64,000 bases of DNA from Limnanthes douglasii subsp. nivea (GCA_036936605.1 JAUPFV010000001.1:113158771-113222770), one strand, 5' to 3'. Numbered from the stretch's first letter, positions 24,551 to 37,379 are shown. A program made the numbers and translations. Notes: generated by a model not told the origin, from the sequence alone.

Positions 24551-25517
24551 ACGATTACATTATATTGGTATACAAATATAACAACAACAAAAATGTGGAA
24601 TAACCTAATTTTAAAAACATATTTAAAATTATTATATGAATTTACAATAATATTATATTGGTTACAAACATTAAAAAATCTTTTTTTTTCAAATTATCAT
24701 ATAAAATTATTAGAATACTACAATAATAATAATAATATAGGTACGAACACGTATTTGTATTTGTGAATATAACATTCACATTTTATTTTAAATTCTAAAA
24801 CTATCTTTCTAAAATTAAATATTCTAGCTTTTTAAATATATTTTTATTATATGTTAATTTTTTTACTATTTATAATCATGTATTTGTTATTATTTTTATG
24901 AATGTAATTATTAATTTTATTGATATTATTATTAAACGTTGACTTATAATATAATTTTGTAGAAATTAAAAGAGCGATTACCAAAAAATTGAAACGAATA
25001 GTAAAAAAATAATTTTTTATTGGATAATCTACATTAAAAAAATTCTAAAATAATAAATATCGGTTGGAATGAAAACTTTTAGATTCGAACCAGATCTTCT
25101 AAATATTCTAGAGTTAGAAATAGTCTCACACGTTTGAAACAATAATAATAATTGTTTAATTGCTAAAAAGAATCTGCTTATCACACACCCACTGACCCAC
25201 GTATACAGTATATAGTTATTAGTATGCACCAAAATCAAACACAATAATCTCAGAGATCGTATTCTCTTGGGATACATAAAATCAACATTTTAATTTAAAA
25301 ATACACTTATGGATGGCCATTTTGGTCATTTTAAAATTGACATTCCATTGACACACTTTTATATATCCGGGAGTACTTAGTTAAATTCTCAATTTAATCC
25401 AATAATCGCTAAACAAATTTTAGAAAATTAGAAGGTAAATCACGTAAGGACTTGTAATCACTAGAGAAGCATTTACCGCCATTCTAATCAAACTTATCAC
25501 CAATTCGATTAAAAAAT

Positions 25518-26298
25518 AGGGAAATTACACATAAAGTATCTGTTCAATTATTTTATTGTTATCTAGTACCCAAAGTTTGATAAATTATTTTTTAATACCC
25601 ATTTCAACTACCTAATTACCACATAGTACCTAACATTATTTTAATACCCTAACTACCCTCACCATTCATAAACAACCAGGTAACCAAAATTTCTCTTTCC
25701 TACTTTTTATTTTTATTTTATTTTTAAAAGATCTATATCTTTCAAACCGGAGCTCGAAATAAATAAATAAAAGTATCATCGCTTTTGTTTTTTAAAAATG
25801 AACAAAACTAGATCCATTGAAGATATTTTTTGATTTTTTTAAAAAAATAAAATTTCATCAGTAACAGAGTTGCAAACAATTCACATCATATCATGAGAAT
25901 TGTTCAGGAAATCCTGAGAGTTGCAAACAATTCGCATCATATCATGAGAATTTTTCAAGAAACCCAGAGTTGCAAACAATTCGCATCATATCATGAGAAT
26001 TGTTCAGGAAACCCTGAGTTGCAGACAATTCGCATCATATCATGAGAATTGTTCAGGAAATCCTTAGAGTTGCAAACAATTCTCATTATATCATGAGAAT
26101 TGTTCAGGAAACCCAGAGTTGCAAACAATTCGCATCATATCATGAGAATTGCAAACACCTCGAAGTACCAGCGGGTATATTTGGTCGGAGGTATTTTTGT
26201 CCAAATTTCAATTCGAGGTACCAAGTTACACTATCCAAAAAGCGGATACCACTGGGTAATTAGTTAGTTGAGAAGGTATTTACTGGTACTATTCTTTA
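25518..26298. mobile_element. Possible foldback element carrying a minisatellite
   Basis: The left flank (25,518-25,665: GTATCTG, GTACCCAAAG, AATACCC motifs) and right flank (26,170-26,298, reverse complement: AGTACCAGTAAATACC, TAATTACCCAGTGG) look like degraded inverted arms around the minisatellite. No ORF is credible. The arms are weak, so the element call is tentative. Confidence 0.3.
25866..26150. repeat. Hairpin-forming minisatellite, about 50-bp unit x 6
   Basis: Units begin near 25,866, 25,917, 25,966, 26,016, 26,066 and 26,115, each starting GAGTTGCAAACAATTC. Each unit contains ACAATTC and GAATTGT, a perfect 7-bp inverted repeat separated by about 14 bases. The last unit is truncated. 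Between 26,299 and 27,058 I see no gene or element. Confidence 0.85.
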
Positions 26299-27058
26299 AA
26301 AAATATATTAATAGATACGACATATAATATAATTGAACTCTGTTAAAAAATATTAATACATACCGGATATAATATATTTTGAAAATTATAGTTTAATTAT
26401 TTTGAAAATTATAGTTTAATTCTGTTACATAAAAATTATTATATATAAAATATTAATAGTACGTGATTTATATTCTTATTGCGATGCTTAAATGCTCATT
26501 AAAAATGTTTAATGGTATTTCAGGAGAGTATTTGTTACCATATTTATGACATTTTTATAGATGCTGTTTTTTTAAGTTTACAATTTAGATTTGTCACGTT
26601 ATTATTGTCATTGTGATTATGCATTTATGCGTGTGATTATCGTTGTGGTTATGAGTGTAATAAACAATATAATAATTACATTAGCAAATAAACTTTAAAC
26701 ATATATTTGTCATAATCTTGAATATCATGTTTAGTCTAATAACGACCGGAGGAAAAGTATGTGTTTTGATCTCATACGGTGTCTACTACAGTACTAATAT
26801 ACTGGTAGTTGGGATTACATTTAATTTATTAGAATTAAGTATTAACAATATAAAACAAACCTATACTTATGTTAGATATTTATTTTGCTTATGATTAAAT
26901 ATTCTAACCGACTGTATATTCTTTGATGACATATATTATATTTTCTAATATAAAAAGTTTGTATATTAATCATCTAAAACATAATTCGATTAATATTTTA
27001 TATTTATAAAGAATTATAAATTAACAGAAAAAATAGTTTGTTACATTTGTTCGAGGGC

Positions 27059-27205
27059 ATCTTTTACGCCCAAAAAAATTGAAATATAAATTTATCGGAA
27101 CATTTTCCAACAATAAAAAATAGCAGTCGTAATCTTTTACGCCCAAAAAAAATTGAAATATAAATTTATCGGAACATTTTCCAACAATAAAAAATACCAG
27201 TCGTA
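27059..27205. repeat. Tandem duplication, 73-bp unit x 2
   Basis: Two nearly identical copies start at 27,059 and 27,132 with ATCTTTTACGCCC. They differ by one A in a run and one base near the end, so the duplication is young. Confidence 0.88.
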
Positions 27206-27299
27206 ACACAAAAATTATCACACAACAACACAAAACATGGAATATATAGGCAGTACAATCAAAGTTATAAGCCTAAAGAATGGATGGTTCAGGAGAGGT

Positions 27300-29015
27300 C
27301 ATCGTCCGTAGTAGGAATTTTGAAAAAGATTATGCCATGCACAAAAGATAAAACCTACAAGGAAGTAGAGCTATTAATACTAGTTAAACCAGTCATGGTA
27401 TTCTTGAGCTATGAAATCTGTAGCGAAGATCGGAGAGAATGTGATCGTCGAAGCGAGAGAAAAGGTATATTGTGAGCATATTAAACTTATTACAAACAAG
27501 ATTGACCTAGTTAATCCGAGAAGCCGAATTATGAATAACATGGTAGGTTTTGTTAATAGTAAAGATCTTGCTTTTCTGGTTGGTATATTGTGAGCATATT
27601 AAACTTATTACAAACAAGATTGACCTAGTTAATCCGAGAAGCCGAATTATGAATAACATGGTAGGTTTTGTTAATAGTAAAAATCTTGCTTTTCTGGTTG
27701 GGAATCCATATTTTAACAACCTCGATGTCCGAAAGAGAAAAAAGTAGACTAATAGTATTACCAATTTCTTGAAGATGCGAACAGTCAGATCTGCTATGAG
27801 AGAGAATATGAGTTGGACAGTTCCAAATATCATTTGAGATGAAGTCTACAATTTTACTGTTGTTGTTTATTCTAATAAAAATGTCTAATATTATGACCAT
27901 AATGGTTACTAGTGAAGTAAAGTATAGCTAAAGATCATATTAGAAAAAGTGGAGTTGTTTCCAGTTTCAGATTTGTGTAGGTTGGAGGCAATAACTCTAA
28001 GATTGGGATTTTTTTATACCCCCAACTAGGAGAGAAACTAATGGTGAGGTTCCAAACGTTTTTGTTTATCTTTTCGAATTTAATTCAATCACACCTTATT
28101 GAAGTAGATTTTCCATGGATCAGCGGTTATTAAGAGAAACCGCATATTTTCAAACCCTACAGTCTATAATACCAAGACCACTCTCCCGCGGGAGCAAAGA
28201 GATCGTAGTCTATACTAATTTGGCGTTAAATATTTTCATATCAGGACTTGACCATTGGAAGCGTCAAAGTAGTTGGGAAAATTCATTTAAGACTCTGACG
28301 GGAGGATGAATATGGAAGACTAATACACTTTACCTACAAAAAGACTACTTTAATCAATTAAACCCTCCCAATATAAGATTGATGTTTGAATTTCCAAAGA
28401 ACAAGAGTTAATACGATATGTAACCTTACAGAATAGAGGTTTACAATGATTACAAAAGAGCCTGTAAGTGATTAAGAGGATTCCTAAATAACAGATATGA
28501 CGAGCTCTAATTTCGATGCCAACGATCTTAATGATGTTTTGATATGAAGTCCTAAAAGGGTGAATAATTCTTCGAGACCCTATTTAATTGAGCTAATGGA
28601 GGTATCATCGGTCCAACCAAAAATCATAAGGTTGTCGGTGAAGCAGAGATATATGATTTGTACGTTATGACATTTCCAGTGAAACTTGAAAGAGGGTTCA
28701 CCAAGTTTTTCTTTCAAAATACTAGAAAGTACTTGCATAATAAGGACATAAAGAAAGTGACAAAGACGATCTTTTTTCTGAGGCCTCTTTTACATTTGAA
28801 GGCACTAAAAGAATTGACATTCGTATTTAAAGTGTAAGAGGAGGTAGAGATACGTGAAATTATCCATAAGATCAACTGAAGGGGGAAATACATTAAGATG
28901 AAAACTTCAAAGATAATGCGGCAACGAATATTATCAAAAGTTTTCATGAGATTGATTTTAGAGAAACCCTTGGGCCTTTCATATTTATGTTTTATCCACG
29001 AAGCTCTTGAGATAT
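27300..29015 (-). pseudogene. LINE-C RT (from motif A), post-RT and zinc-binding remnants
   Basis: From the right: ISQELRG in one frame, then KINLMKTFDN (motif A) and FKCKRGLR (motif B) in block 29,037-28,714. Near 28,640 CFTDNLMIFGW is a decayed FADD box (FTDN). APAGEWSWYYRL near 28,190 is the post-RT segment. Block 27,900-27,625 (NDIWNCPTHILSH) is the zinc-binding RT-associated domain. Frames change repeatedly, so no protein can be made. Confidence 0.68.
27466..27701. repeat. Tandem duplication, 118-bp unit x 2, within LINE-C
   Basis: Two nearly identical copies begin with TATTGTGAGCATATT and are exactly 118 bases apart. They lie near the 3' end of LINE-C. The near identity means this happened long after the LINE decayed. 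Confidence 0.88.
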
Positions 29016-29079
29016 CAACAACAATAAAGCCCATCACCCTAACAATTTCAACTCTAATTTCTTTAAATCATCGCAGTCA

Positions 29080-29345
29080 ATCATATGTAACAACCTATGT
29101 AAACAGGTCCATCCCTTATTCCTTATAAACGTATGAATCCAAATCAGAATAAAATCTAAATTGCTCTCATACTTGAAATGAACACTCTTCTTCCCCTTCT
29201 GAGTTTAGATCCATTGCGTGTTATATCGTTATTTACAAACTCATTTTAAAAATTCTTACCAACAAAATAAAGGATTTTATTCCTTTTATGATAGATCCTT
29301 AACAATCCATATTTATTCTAAGTCATAACATCTCAGATAACGGGT
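29080..29345 (+). pseudogene. Inverted 5' piece of LINE-C RT
   Basis: The plus strand reads NEHSSSPSEF, then VIYKLILKILTNKIKDF and FMIDP, then SHNISDN, the standard run before RT motif A in plant L1. It ends just where the minus-strand piece begins in the protein. Two stops are present. Confidence 0.65.
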
Positions 29346-29639
29346 TTAGCTATACCAACATCCATCCCGGCTCGTTGACATCGTTAGTTTAAATCATATG
29401 TATAACGTAAAATTTAGTTTAATGGTTTAATTGATTTGATCACCAATTTGATTTGTTTGATTTTTTTTGAATTTGTTCAATTTATTAGTTTTAAATGTTA
29501 ATTAATAAAATTTATGGAGAAAGAATTATTTACTATAATCAATGATCTAGTATTATCAAACGCTTTCAAGCCATGAGTAAGAGGTATACCCTGAATTTTA
29601 ATCCTAGATCCTTCTTTGATGATAGTTATATATTGATTG

Positions 29640-32600
29640 ACGTACTAATTCTTATCTATAATAGTTTTATTAATAAGTAATCACATAATAAATATCAAAC
29701 AAATAGATGAATTTTTTTTATATTGATAATAATATAAATATCATGTCAATTTGAATTATCTAAAATATTGAATATGGATATTTACATTTAAATATACACT
29801 ATAAGCTTATGGAGTAATTTATACAGAAAAAAATAATCAAGGGATGTGATCTCTGATCACAAGAACTTAACAAAAATAAAAATTGCAACTAATGTTATAA
29901 AAAAATCATAATTTCAATCATATATAAGTAGATAGTAATGTTTAGTTCTTTCAACACACAACTAAAAATAAATAAAAAGCTTGTGTTGTTAGGATGTCAT
30001 ATTTTAAATATGAGATCTAAGAATTGGAAAGACAAAAGAAGAGTAATACAAAAAGTAAAGAAACAAATGGATTATTCATGTCAATGTTTATATTCCGTAA
30101 TTTATCAAATAACTCATATGGTTAGGGGATTTATCTATGTTTATGATTAAGGTTCAAATGAATCAAATCCAGAAAGTAATATCAAAGGCATCCTGTAAAG
30201 CTTGATTGTTAGGTTTTTGTTCTTCGATGGAATATGTATATGCGTGTGATTTTCTTTTCTTTAAAGTATCCACGACTGAACATTTATTCCTGATTGATTT
30301 GGTGGAGGTGTGTGAATCTAGGGTTTAGATCACATGATGAATGATTGATTATGAATTAAAAAAATATTATATGATGATGTTTATTCAATTAATTATAAAT
30401 TATAAAATCAATATTGGGTTTCTGGACAATTTTTTGGGTCGTGACAACGCATTAAGCTTAAATTTATCTCGATACAACAATAGGTTTTTTTCAATAGCGC
30501 CACCTCTTTTTGTTAGACCACATTCCAGTTTTAGTGTCATAGCCCCATATGCTTTCCATGGTGACAGCTTGATGCTCCAAGATGTCATTTGTTGCTGACG
30601 AGGTGACGCTACTGTTACGGTGAAAATTTGTTACTGTAACTTTGTGTGGTATGTGCAATTATAATGATCACTTATTTTGACATATAATACATTTTACCAT
30701 GTAATTTTAATGTATTTTTGCAGTATTTAATTTTTATTATGTATGTATATTGCATGATTAAGATCATCTTAACTTCGGTAAACAGGTCATGAGGCCAACA
30801 TATCGTCTAAATGATCATTGTCGATGAGTCGATTTACTTAGGGTTTTGATGGGTTCATGATTAATGATATTAATTACATTACAAACTCTAAAAAATGGTA
30901 ATAATTGTCATAAATAATTATGAACATGAGACTATCAACTGTGAATTGGTAATTGTTTTTATCGAAATAAGGAAACGAGGCATGAGAAAAGTTATTCCAG
31001 ATTAAATCGATCAATTATTACATCAACAGTGACTTTTCTCAAACTCTGAAAATTACATGTTCAAATTTTTTCCATAAGGTATCTAATTAGTGATGTAATG
31101 CTAAGTTCTACATGTTGAAAGCATATTTAAAAACTATTCTAAGTTCATATATCTCTAGCTGTGTTGCTTATGTGATATTTGTTGTCAATTATTTTAGTGG
31201 AAGAATCACCTACTGTAAATCGATGTTTTTTTTGCAAGACGTGTTATATTGAACTTATTTTAGAAGTAATCTATTTTTCACCATATTAGACACCTTCGAT
31301 ATTCATATCTTTTGGAAATAATCAAATGACTTTTTCTTAACATAATAATGTGCTTGAAACTGATATTTAACAATGAATGATAAGTTGTATATATTAAATA
31401 CTACTGAGCATCACAAAGAAGCAATGAATATACAATTAACTAAATTATAAATCTGAAAATTTAAAAATGTTGGCACAAGTGCTTAGGTTATATCTCTAAA
31501 TAAAAAATATATAAGTTTGTTGTTGAATATTACTAAGATCTCTTGATTATTCAGACTTTGGTTTTTGCATTGATTATATCAAGCAAAAAAAGACTAAAAT
31601 AAAAAGTTTAGGTGCATACAAAGTGAAAGATATCTTGGATTTGACACATACCGATATTTGTGGATTGTTTTCCAAAGTTATCATGGAACGATAAATGCTA
31701 TTTTATATCATTTATAGATAACTTATCTTGGTACGTGTATATTTACCTTATTAATGTGAAACATAAACCTTAGACAAGTTCATAGGTTTTAAGACTAAAG
31801 TTGAAAAATAACTTGACAAGAGATTTGATTGTGCCATATCTGACCATAATGGTGAATACAATAGAAAATCTAATGGTTCCGGTAAATATTATCATGGAAT
31901 ATTTTGAAAGTAAATAAATAATTCCAATATAGTTCTGTATTATGTAATATCAGTTCGTCCATCATGAATGGCATATCTGAGCGACAAAACCGTACACTTA
32001 AGGATATGACGAGAAGTATGATTAATCATTCGATTCTACCAATGTCAATATTGGGTGCGACCATAGACTTGGTTACATATATTCCCAATATAGCTTCCAT
32101 AAAATCAATCATTAATACCCCATATGGAATTTGGACTAAAATCCTATCTTAAAACATCTACTTGTTTAGGGATGTCCATCTTAAGTGAAGCCTTATATGC
32201 CGAATTAAAAGAAAGTGAATCATAAGATAATTTATTTTTATTTCATTTGATTTTATGAACATTAAATAGGCTTTCAGTTTTATGATACTTCTAATAAAAG
32301 TATATTTGAGATGGAAACATCAAATTTCTTTAAATAAATTGAGTTTTGGGAGAATAATTCATGAACATATGTTTATTTTTGAGAAATAATCTATATTGGG
32401 GAACATATCTATAATATCTAGTCGTCATTAGTTATATACAATTGTTAGTTTATCTATGGACAATAGAATCAAATTAATTTTGGTAAGTAGATGCATCCTA
32501 TAATAGGATATGATGATCCAAATGGAAGAATTTTGGAAATCTTCTATAAAAATGAATTGATATATGATCGTTGATAATAGTTTGATTAGTAAGTAATCAC

Positions 32601-32740
32601 ACATATAAGGATAAGACTAAAAGATGAAATTCATTAATGAAGGTAATTATGAAGATACCATGTTTAATTCAAATTTTATGAATAATTGAATATAAATATT
32701 TTTATCAAAGTCTAAACTATAAGTTGAACAACTAATTTAT
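29640..32740 (+). mobile_element. Copia-B: Ty1/copia remnant, possible LTR pair
   Basis: Segments near 29,640-29,830 and 32,560-32,740 resemble each other (AAGTAATCACA; TATACACTATAAGCTTATGG versus TCTAAACTATAAGTTGAAC) and lie either side of a copia integrase, so they may be diverged LTRs. The ends were not resolved. Between 29,940 and 31,580 I recognise no coding sequence. A less AT-rich stretch at 30,430-30,660 has an 85-codon ORF without known similarity. Confidence 0.45.
31590..32345 (+). pseudogene. Copia-B integrase, broken
   Basis: Starting near 31,590 the plus strand reads DLTHTDICGLF, SDHNGEY, then block 31,964-32,152 with MNGISERQNRTLKDM, RSMINHSILP and TPYGIWTKI, which follow the standard copia integrase order from the catalytic core to the C-terminal end. 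Further decayed C-terminal sequence continues to about 32,345. Frameshifts occur around 31,680, 31,800 and 31,950. RT and RNase H are absent, so the 3' half of pol is deleted. Confidence 0.78.
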
Positions 32741-33023
32741 AAAGAAACTATTAAAGGAAATAATATATATTGTGCAAAAATAATATAATCGTATAATTAG
32801 TAGTCAAATGATATATTTATTGAAAGGTTAATAGATTTTATCTATGATTTAAATAAATCATTAGAATAGATTAAAATTGAAGATTTACTATTTTTGTTTA
32901 GCTAAGCCTATAAATATGGCTCTATTTTATACTCGAGATAATATCTTTTGCCAATATTAATTTCCCTTTGATTTTTACATGGTTTAGAGCCATTACGATT
33001 TTATAAAAAAATGGCACACGCAT

Positions 33024-33027
<4 letters not shown>

Positions 33028-33086
<59 letters not shown>
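33028..33086. repeat. (AT)n microsatellite, about 29 repeats
   Basis: A pure AT dinucleotide run of 59 bases. It creates a spurious minus-strand ORF of alternating Ile and Tyr. Confidence 0.97.
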
Positions 33087-33089
<3 letters not shown>

Positions 33090-33850
33090 TTTTAGTTTCT
33101 TTAGATAGAAAAAGGAATTGGTCAGAGCGGTTCTGATTATGGCTATGGTGGTCATGGTGATAATGTCGGTTATACAAGTGGTAGTATATTTAGGAGTTCA
33201 AATAATCATGGAAATTATTATAACCATGATAGATTTAAAAGCCTTGAAATACAAGGTTTTCAAGGTTGTAGAACTATAAAGTTTTTCTAATGTCATGAAT
33301 TTGGTTACACATAGTGGTATTATCCCCAACAATCACAACAAGTTACTAATTTAAAAACGTTACTAATTTAAAAACAATTAAAAGAACCAATTATGTTTTA
33401 TGTTGAAAATAGTATGTTCAGTTTACCGAGTGCCATAAATCATTAAATTCTTCTAACTTTACAAATGTTTCAACTTTTGAATAAGGTAACTCAAATAAAT
33501 ATATTCTTTCTTCACCATATATGTTACCACATAACACATAACAATAATCCAAAACTTTCTACAAATGTTTTGAACATATATCATTTAGGTGTAACATTAG
33601 AAGGTGCATCATCATCTAGGATCTTAAGTTTTAGAACTGTTCATATAAACGAAATTATTTTTTAACTTTTTTTAAAATTATCATATAACCTTATTTATAT
33701 GTGAAAAATCACTCAAACTGTTTGTCATATTTTAAATCTATTTATGTTTGAAAATAATTATTGCTAAAGTACATAAATCTTGAAGTCTATACAATCGAAA
33801 TAAATATATTCATAACTTTATTACTTGTTACATGTTTTAGTTTCCAATAT

Positions 33851-34168
33851 TGATGACCCGACGAAAATAGAAGAAGAAACAACGAAACCCTAATTCAAGG
33901 GTAACATGATGAAACCCTAATCTAAGGGTAATAAAGATTGAAATTTTCAGAGATAAAAATATATTATTCAAAAAACTTAAAATAACTTAAAATAACTTAA
34001 GGCATATGAGGCTTTATATAAGAGCTTCTCAAAATAAAATTAAAATTCTAATATCAAATAAAATAAAATCTTAAATAAAATCTTAATATAATTAGATTTG
34101 ATTTGAATAATATAAGATATTTGAATAAAATAAAAAAGGTTTGTGTTTGGACTTTTTGGGTTACGTCA
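33851..34168 (-). repeat. TRIM 3' LTR
   Basis: It pairs with 34,688-34,990 and contains an extra AATAACTTAAAAT duplication and an extra AT-rich block compared with its partner. Confidence 0.92.
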
Positions 34169-34687
34169 TCCTCCCCTGGTTGACAAGAATTCATCCTCGA
34201 ATTCACAGCACCATCACCATCACCATCAACAACCAAATTTTTTTTTTCAATTATTACATTGGAAATTATAATTGTTGACCTTATCAGAATAAGATAAATT
34301 CTTCTTAGTTTTCTTTATTCGAAGTCACATTGAAGGCATCCACTTGATGAAAAAAATTTGGTTTCGAAAACTTTTTCATAGCCTGAAGACAACATCCTCA
34401 TGTCCTGTTGATGAAAAAATGGTTTTAAAAACCTCTTCATAGTCTCAGACAGCATCTAGATAAGCAAGTTTTACCTTGATCCGATGATTGGTAGCCAATT
34501 TAAACTCCTTTTGTAACTGGTCAATACGATTGTCTATCGAACGCAATGTTTGTCCCCGCATACCAAACAATCTCCGAGATCTTCATGACCATAGATATTG
34601 TTCTCTTCTTTAGACCTTGAATCACATGAAATCAGGATTAAGAAACATGCTTGCCCCGTAGCAGGAACTGAGGCTCTGATACCAAAC

Positions 34688-34990
34688 TGATGACGCGACA
34701 GAAATAGAAGAAGAAACAACGACAGATGAAACCATAATTCAAGGGTAACATGATGAAACCCTAATCCAAGAGTAACAAAGATTGAAATTTTCAAAGATAA
34801 AAAATATATTATTCCAAAAACTTAAAATAACTTAAGGCATATGAGGCTTTATATAAGAGTTTCTCAAAATCCTAATTAGAATACAAGAAAATAAAATAAA
34901 TATTCTAAAATAAAATCTTAATATAATTAGATTTGATTTGAATAAAATAAAATAAAATAAGTTTGTGTTTGGACTTTATAGGCTACATCA
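34688..34990 (-). repeat. TRIM 5' LTR
   Basis: It pairs with 33,851-34,168. The tRNA-iMet PBS abuts it on the left. Confidence 0.92.
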
Positions 34991-37379
34991 AATATCCATT
35001 TAAAGTGTATTGTATCGGTCATCCATTTTAGTATTTCTAAAATAATTTTATCATTATTTTATAGATTTAATATAATATAGTGTGAGTTATATCAATTTTC
35101 TAAACGTTATAATCTTCCGTCATTTTCTTGTGTCAATAAACGTGTTGCGTATCCTTTAGAATTAGTTCATTTATATATTTGAGGTCATTGTCTAGTTGTA
35201 TCCAAACTCGGGTGTAAGTATTTTATTAGTATTGTCGATAATTATTCTCGAGTTACATAATTTTATTTAATAAAAAAATTTAGAAATTTTTAATATTTTG
35301 TAAAAAATATTACTTAGTTTAATTGTTCGATTTATATGTTAAAATGTTATAATGGTAAATAATATTTCTTATCAATATTTTGATCCTTTATGCAATAACA
35401 TGAAATTCTGCATTAAATCTCTTATGTGGGCACACAATCTCAAAGTGGTGTCTCCAAAAGATAAAAATTTGACATTTGCCAGAAATTTGCTCGTGCACTT
35501 TAAAAAAAATAACAAAAATTATTATGGATTACTGCTATTATAGTATTTTTTAAATCAATCGAATGTCATCTACTATCCTTCCAAATAAAATTCAATATTC
35601 TATTTTTTCTCCTTCAAAACTTTTATTCCCTATTGAACCCCATATATTTGGTTGTACTTGATTTATCAGGGTTATTGGTCTTAATTGTACAAGGTCTTCA
35701 ATCTTTAAAATGATTTTGTATTCGTTACAATAGATTTCAAAAATAATATAGGTGTTATTATTCGTCTTTTAAATAATATGACGTGTTTATGAATGTTATA
35801 TATTTATAACATTTTTTCTTGTTTTACCTAATGTTCAACATCAAACAAATAGAGGACAATGACCTTCTTATTTATACTATATTTTAATCCTCAAATGTTA
35901 ATAAATATATCATATTTCGTCTACTATCTCGATCTCCCATTACAACTGCGTATTCATGACATACGGATGATCTTCCAACATACCCACTATTGATTCCTTC
36001 GTTTTTCGTATCTTGTTACAAACAGTAATGATTAAATCTTAATCTTCATATTTCTTTGAAAAAGGTAAAATAAAATTTACTAATCAAATTTTGTCTTTTC
36101 TGAAATATGAAAATATGTGCAAGAAGCATAATGTCATTTTGGCTGGCAAATTGTAATGTTTGAAGAGATAAAAGAATTCCAAGGTAATGGTACTTGGAAT
36201 TTGGTTACTTTTCTTGCTAGAAAGAAGTTATCAGTTGTAGACAAGTGTTTAATGTAAAAAAAACAGTAATAGTATTAAGTTTGTATCATCCATAATAAAA
36301 ACATTTATATCAATGATGCCTTCGACAATCCTTGAACCTCTCCCGAAGGTGTTGCCAAATGATTTTTACCCACTTATTTAACATCATCGGGTAGAAGTTC
36401 TCTCTTAGCTATTATGTTTTGGATTGTATTAACAACCTCATCACAACCAAACTCATTCGCTTAAATAAGACTCATATGATCCGCACAGTTACCACCGAGG
36501 ATATTAAAGGTTCCTCTTTATATATTTCTTCAAACCTGTCGGATAAGAGACTTTTGTTTCTCATGTCCTAACCCGTCGGGTTTAGGTACCCTCACACGAG
36601 TATCATAGACTCATTTATTTATCTATATTTGTTTTTTTCCAAATTATCCACTTAAAGATTAAAATAAAATTAAATATAGTATATATTAAAATTAATAATA
36701 ATAATATCAAATACAAAATTTAAAACTTAAATTTTAAAAAAGTAGTAACAAATATACAACAGATATTTATAATTAAAAATTATGCATTTATTAAAAAAAT
36801 ACAATTATTATTATTATATGTATTTGTTAAAAAATAAAATCTATAATTCTTAGTTTTAAAAAATAAAATCTATAATTCTTGTAAACATAAATAAAATATT
36901 ACAAAAAATCAAAAACTAATACAATATCATTATAATATAATTTAGAGGTTAGAATAATAATAATAATGTATTACGTATTAATTATTATTATTAGAGTAAC
37001 GGATTTCCTATGGGTCGGGTATGGATTGAGTGTCCGTTGGGAAAATTTTAAGATATGTAACCCATCCCAAACCCGATTGTAGTATATTTTAATTTTCACG
37101 ATCCATTAAAACTTGGATACCCATCAGATAGATTCGGATGCCCACAAAAACAAATACCATCACTAGTTCACATATATTGCATCTTCCAACTAAAAGAAGA
37201 TTTTTATTATTAGGTAAATAATATATCTGCATGTGACTATCATGAATGATAATTAAAATTTAATACAAAATTAAAGTGTCGTAATGAAAAAATTCAAAAT
37301 AGTTATCAATAAAAAAACTAATGCTTAGATGTGGTTGTACTAATTTTAAATGTTTTAAATAATACGTTTTTTATATAGA

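Larger units (their letters stand above)
27280..29345 (-). mobile_element. LINE-C: L1-type LINE with inverted 5' segment
   Basis: Minus-strand LINE coding runs from about 29,015 down to about 27,300. Next to it, 29,080-29,345 encodes the immediately upstream part of the same kind of RT on the plus strand. That layout is what 5' inversion (twin priming) of an L1 insertion produces. No poly(A) or target duplication could be fixed at the left end. Confidence 0.68.
33851..34990 (-). mobile_element. TRIM: miniature LTR retrotransposon, 1.14 kb
   Basis: LTRs of 318 bp (33,851-34,168) and 303 bp (34,688-34,990) both start TGATGAC and end TCA on the plus strand. A perfect 5-bp target duplication AATAT lies at 33,846-33,850 and 34,991-34,995. 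The minus strand has TGGTATCAGAGC (34,673-34,684) three bases from the right LTR, matching tRNA-iMet, and CAGGGGAGGA (34,169-34,178) as a polypurine tract at the left LTR. The 519-bp interior has no gag or pol, so it moved with borrowed proteins. The LTRs have diverged by substitutions and indels. Confidence 0.93.
33115..36250 (+). pseudogene. Copia-C: gag end, protease/pre-integrase, integrase and RT start; split by TRIM
   Basis: A Gly/Tyr/Asn-rich gag tail and decayed zinc knuckle lie near 33,120-33,340 (CHEFGYT). After the TRIM, the pre-integrase and integrase resume on the plus strand at about 35,000: CELYQFSKRYNLPSF, CVNKRVAYPLELVH, YFISIVDNYSRVT, then decayed core motifs at 35,350-35,530, and the post-core region (35,570-35,800). 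The RT start (GNGTWNLVTF) is near 36,190. Stops and frameshifts are frequent. From 36,250 to 37,380 no gene is visible. Confidence 0.75.

Noticed and set aside
25866..26150. Regular repeats resembling a CRISPR array
   Set aside because: The units are contiguous with no variable spacers, there are no cas genes, and the context is a plant genome.
32922..33155. Minus-strand ORF of 77 codons with alternating Ile-Tyr
   Set aside because: It is the translation of the (AT)n microsatellite at 33,028-33,086.
36560..37165. Possible hAT-type element (TAGTGATGG on the minus strand near 37,160; GGGTACC-like motifs near 36,575)
   Set aside because: No matching left terminal repeat or 8-bp duplication could be found.
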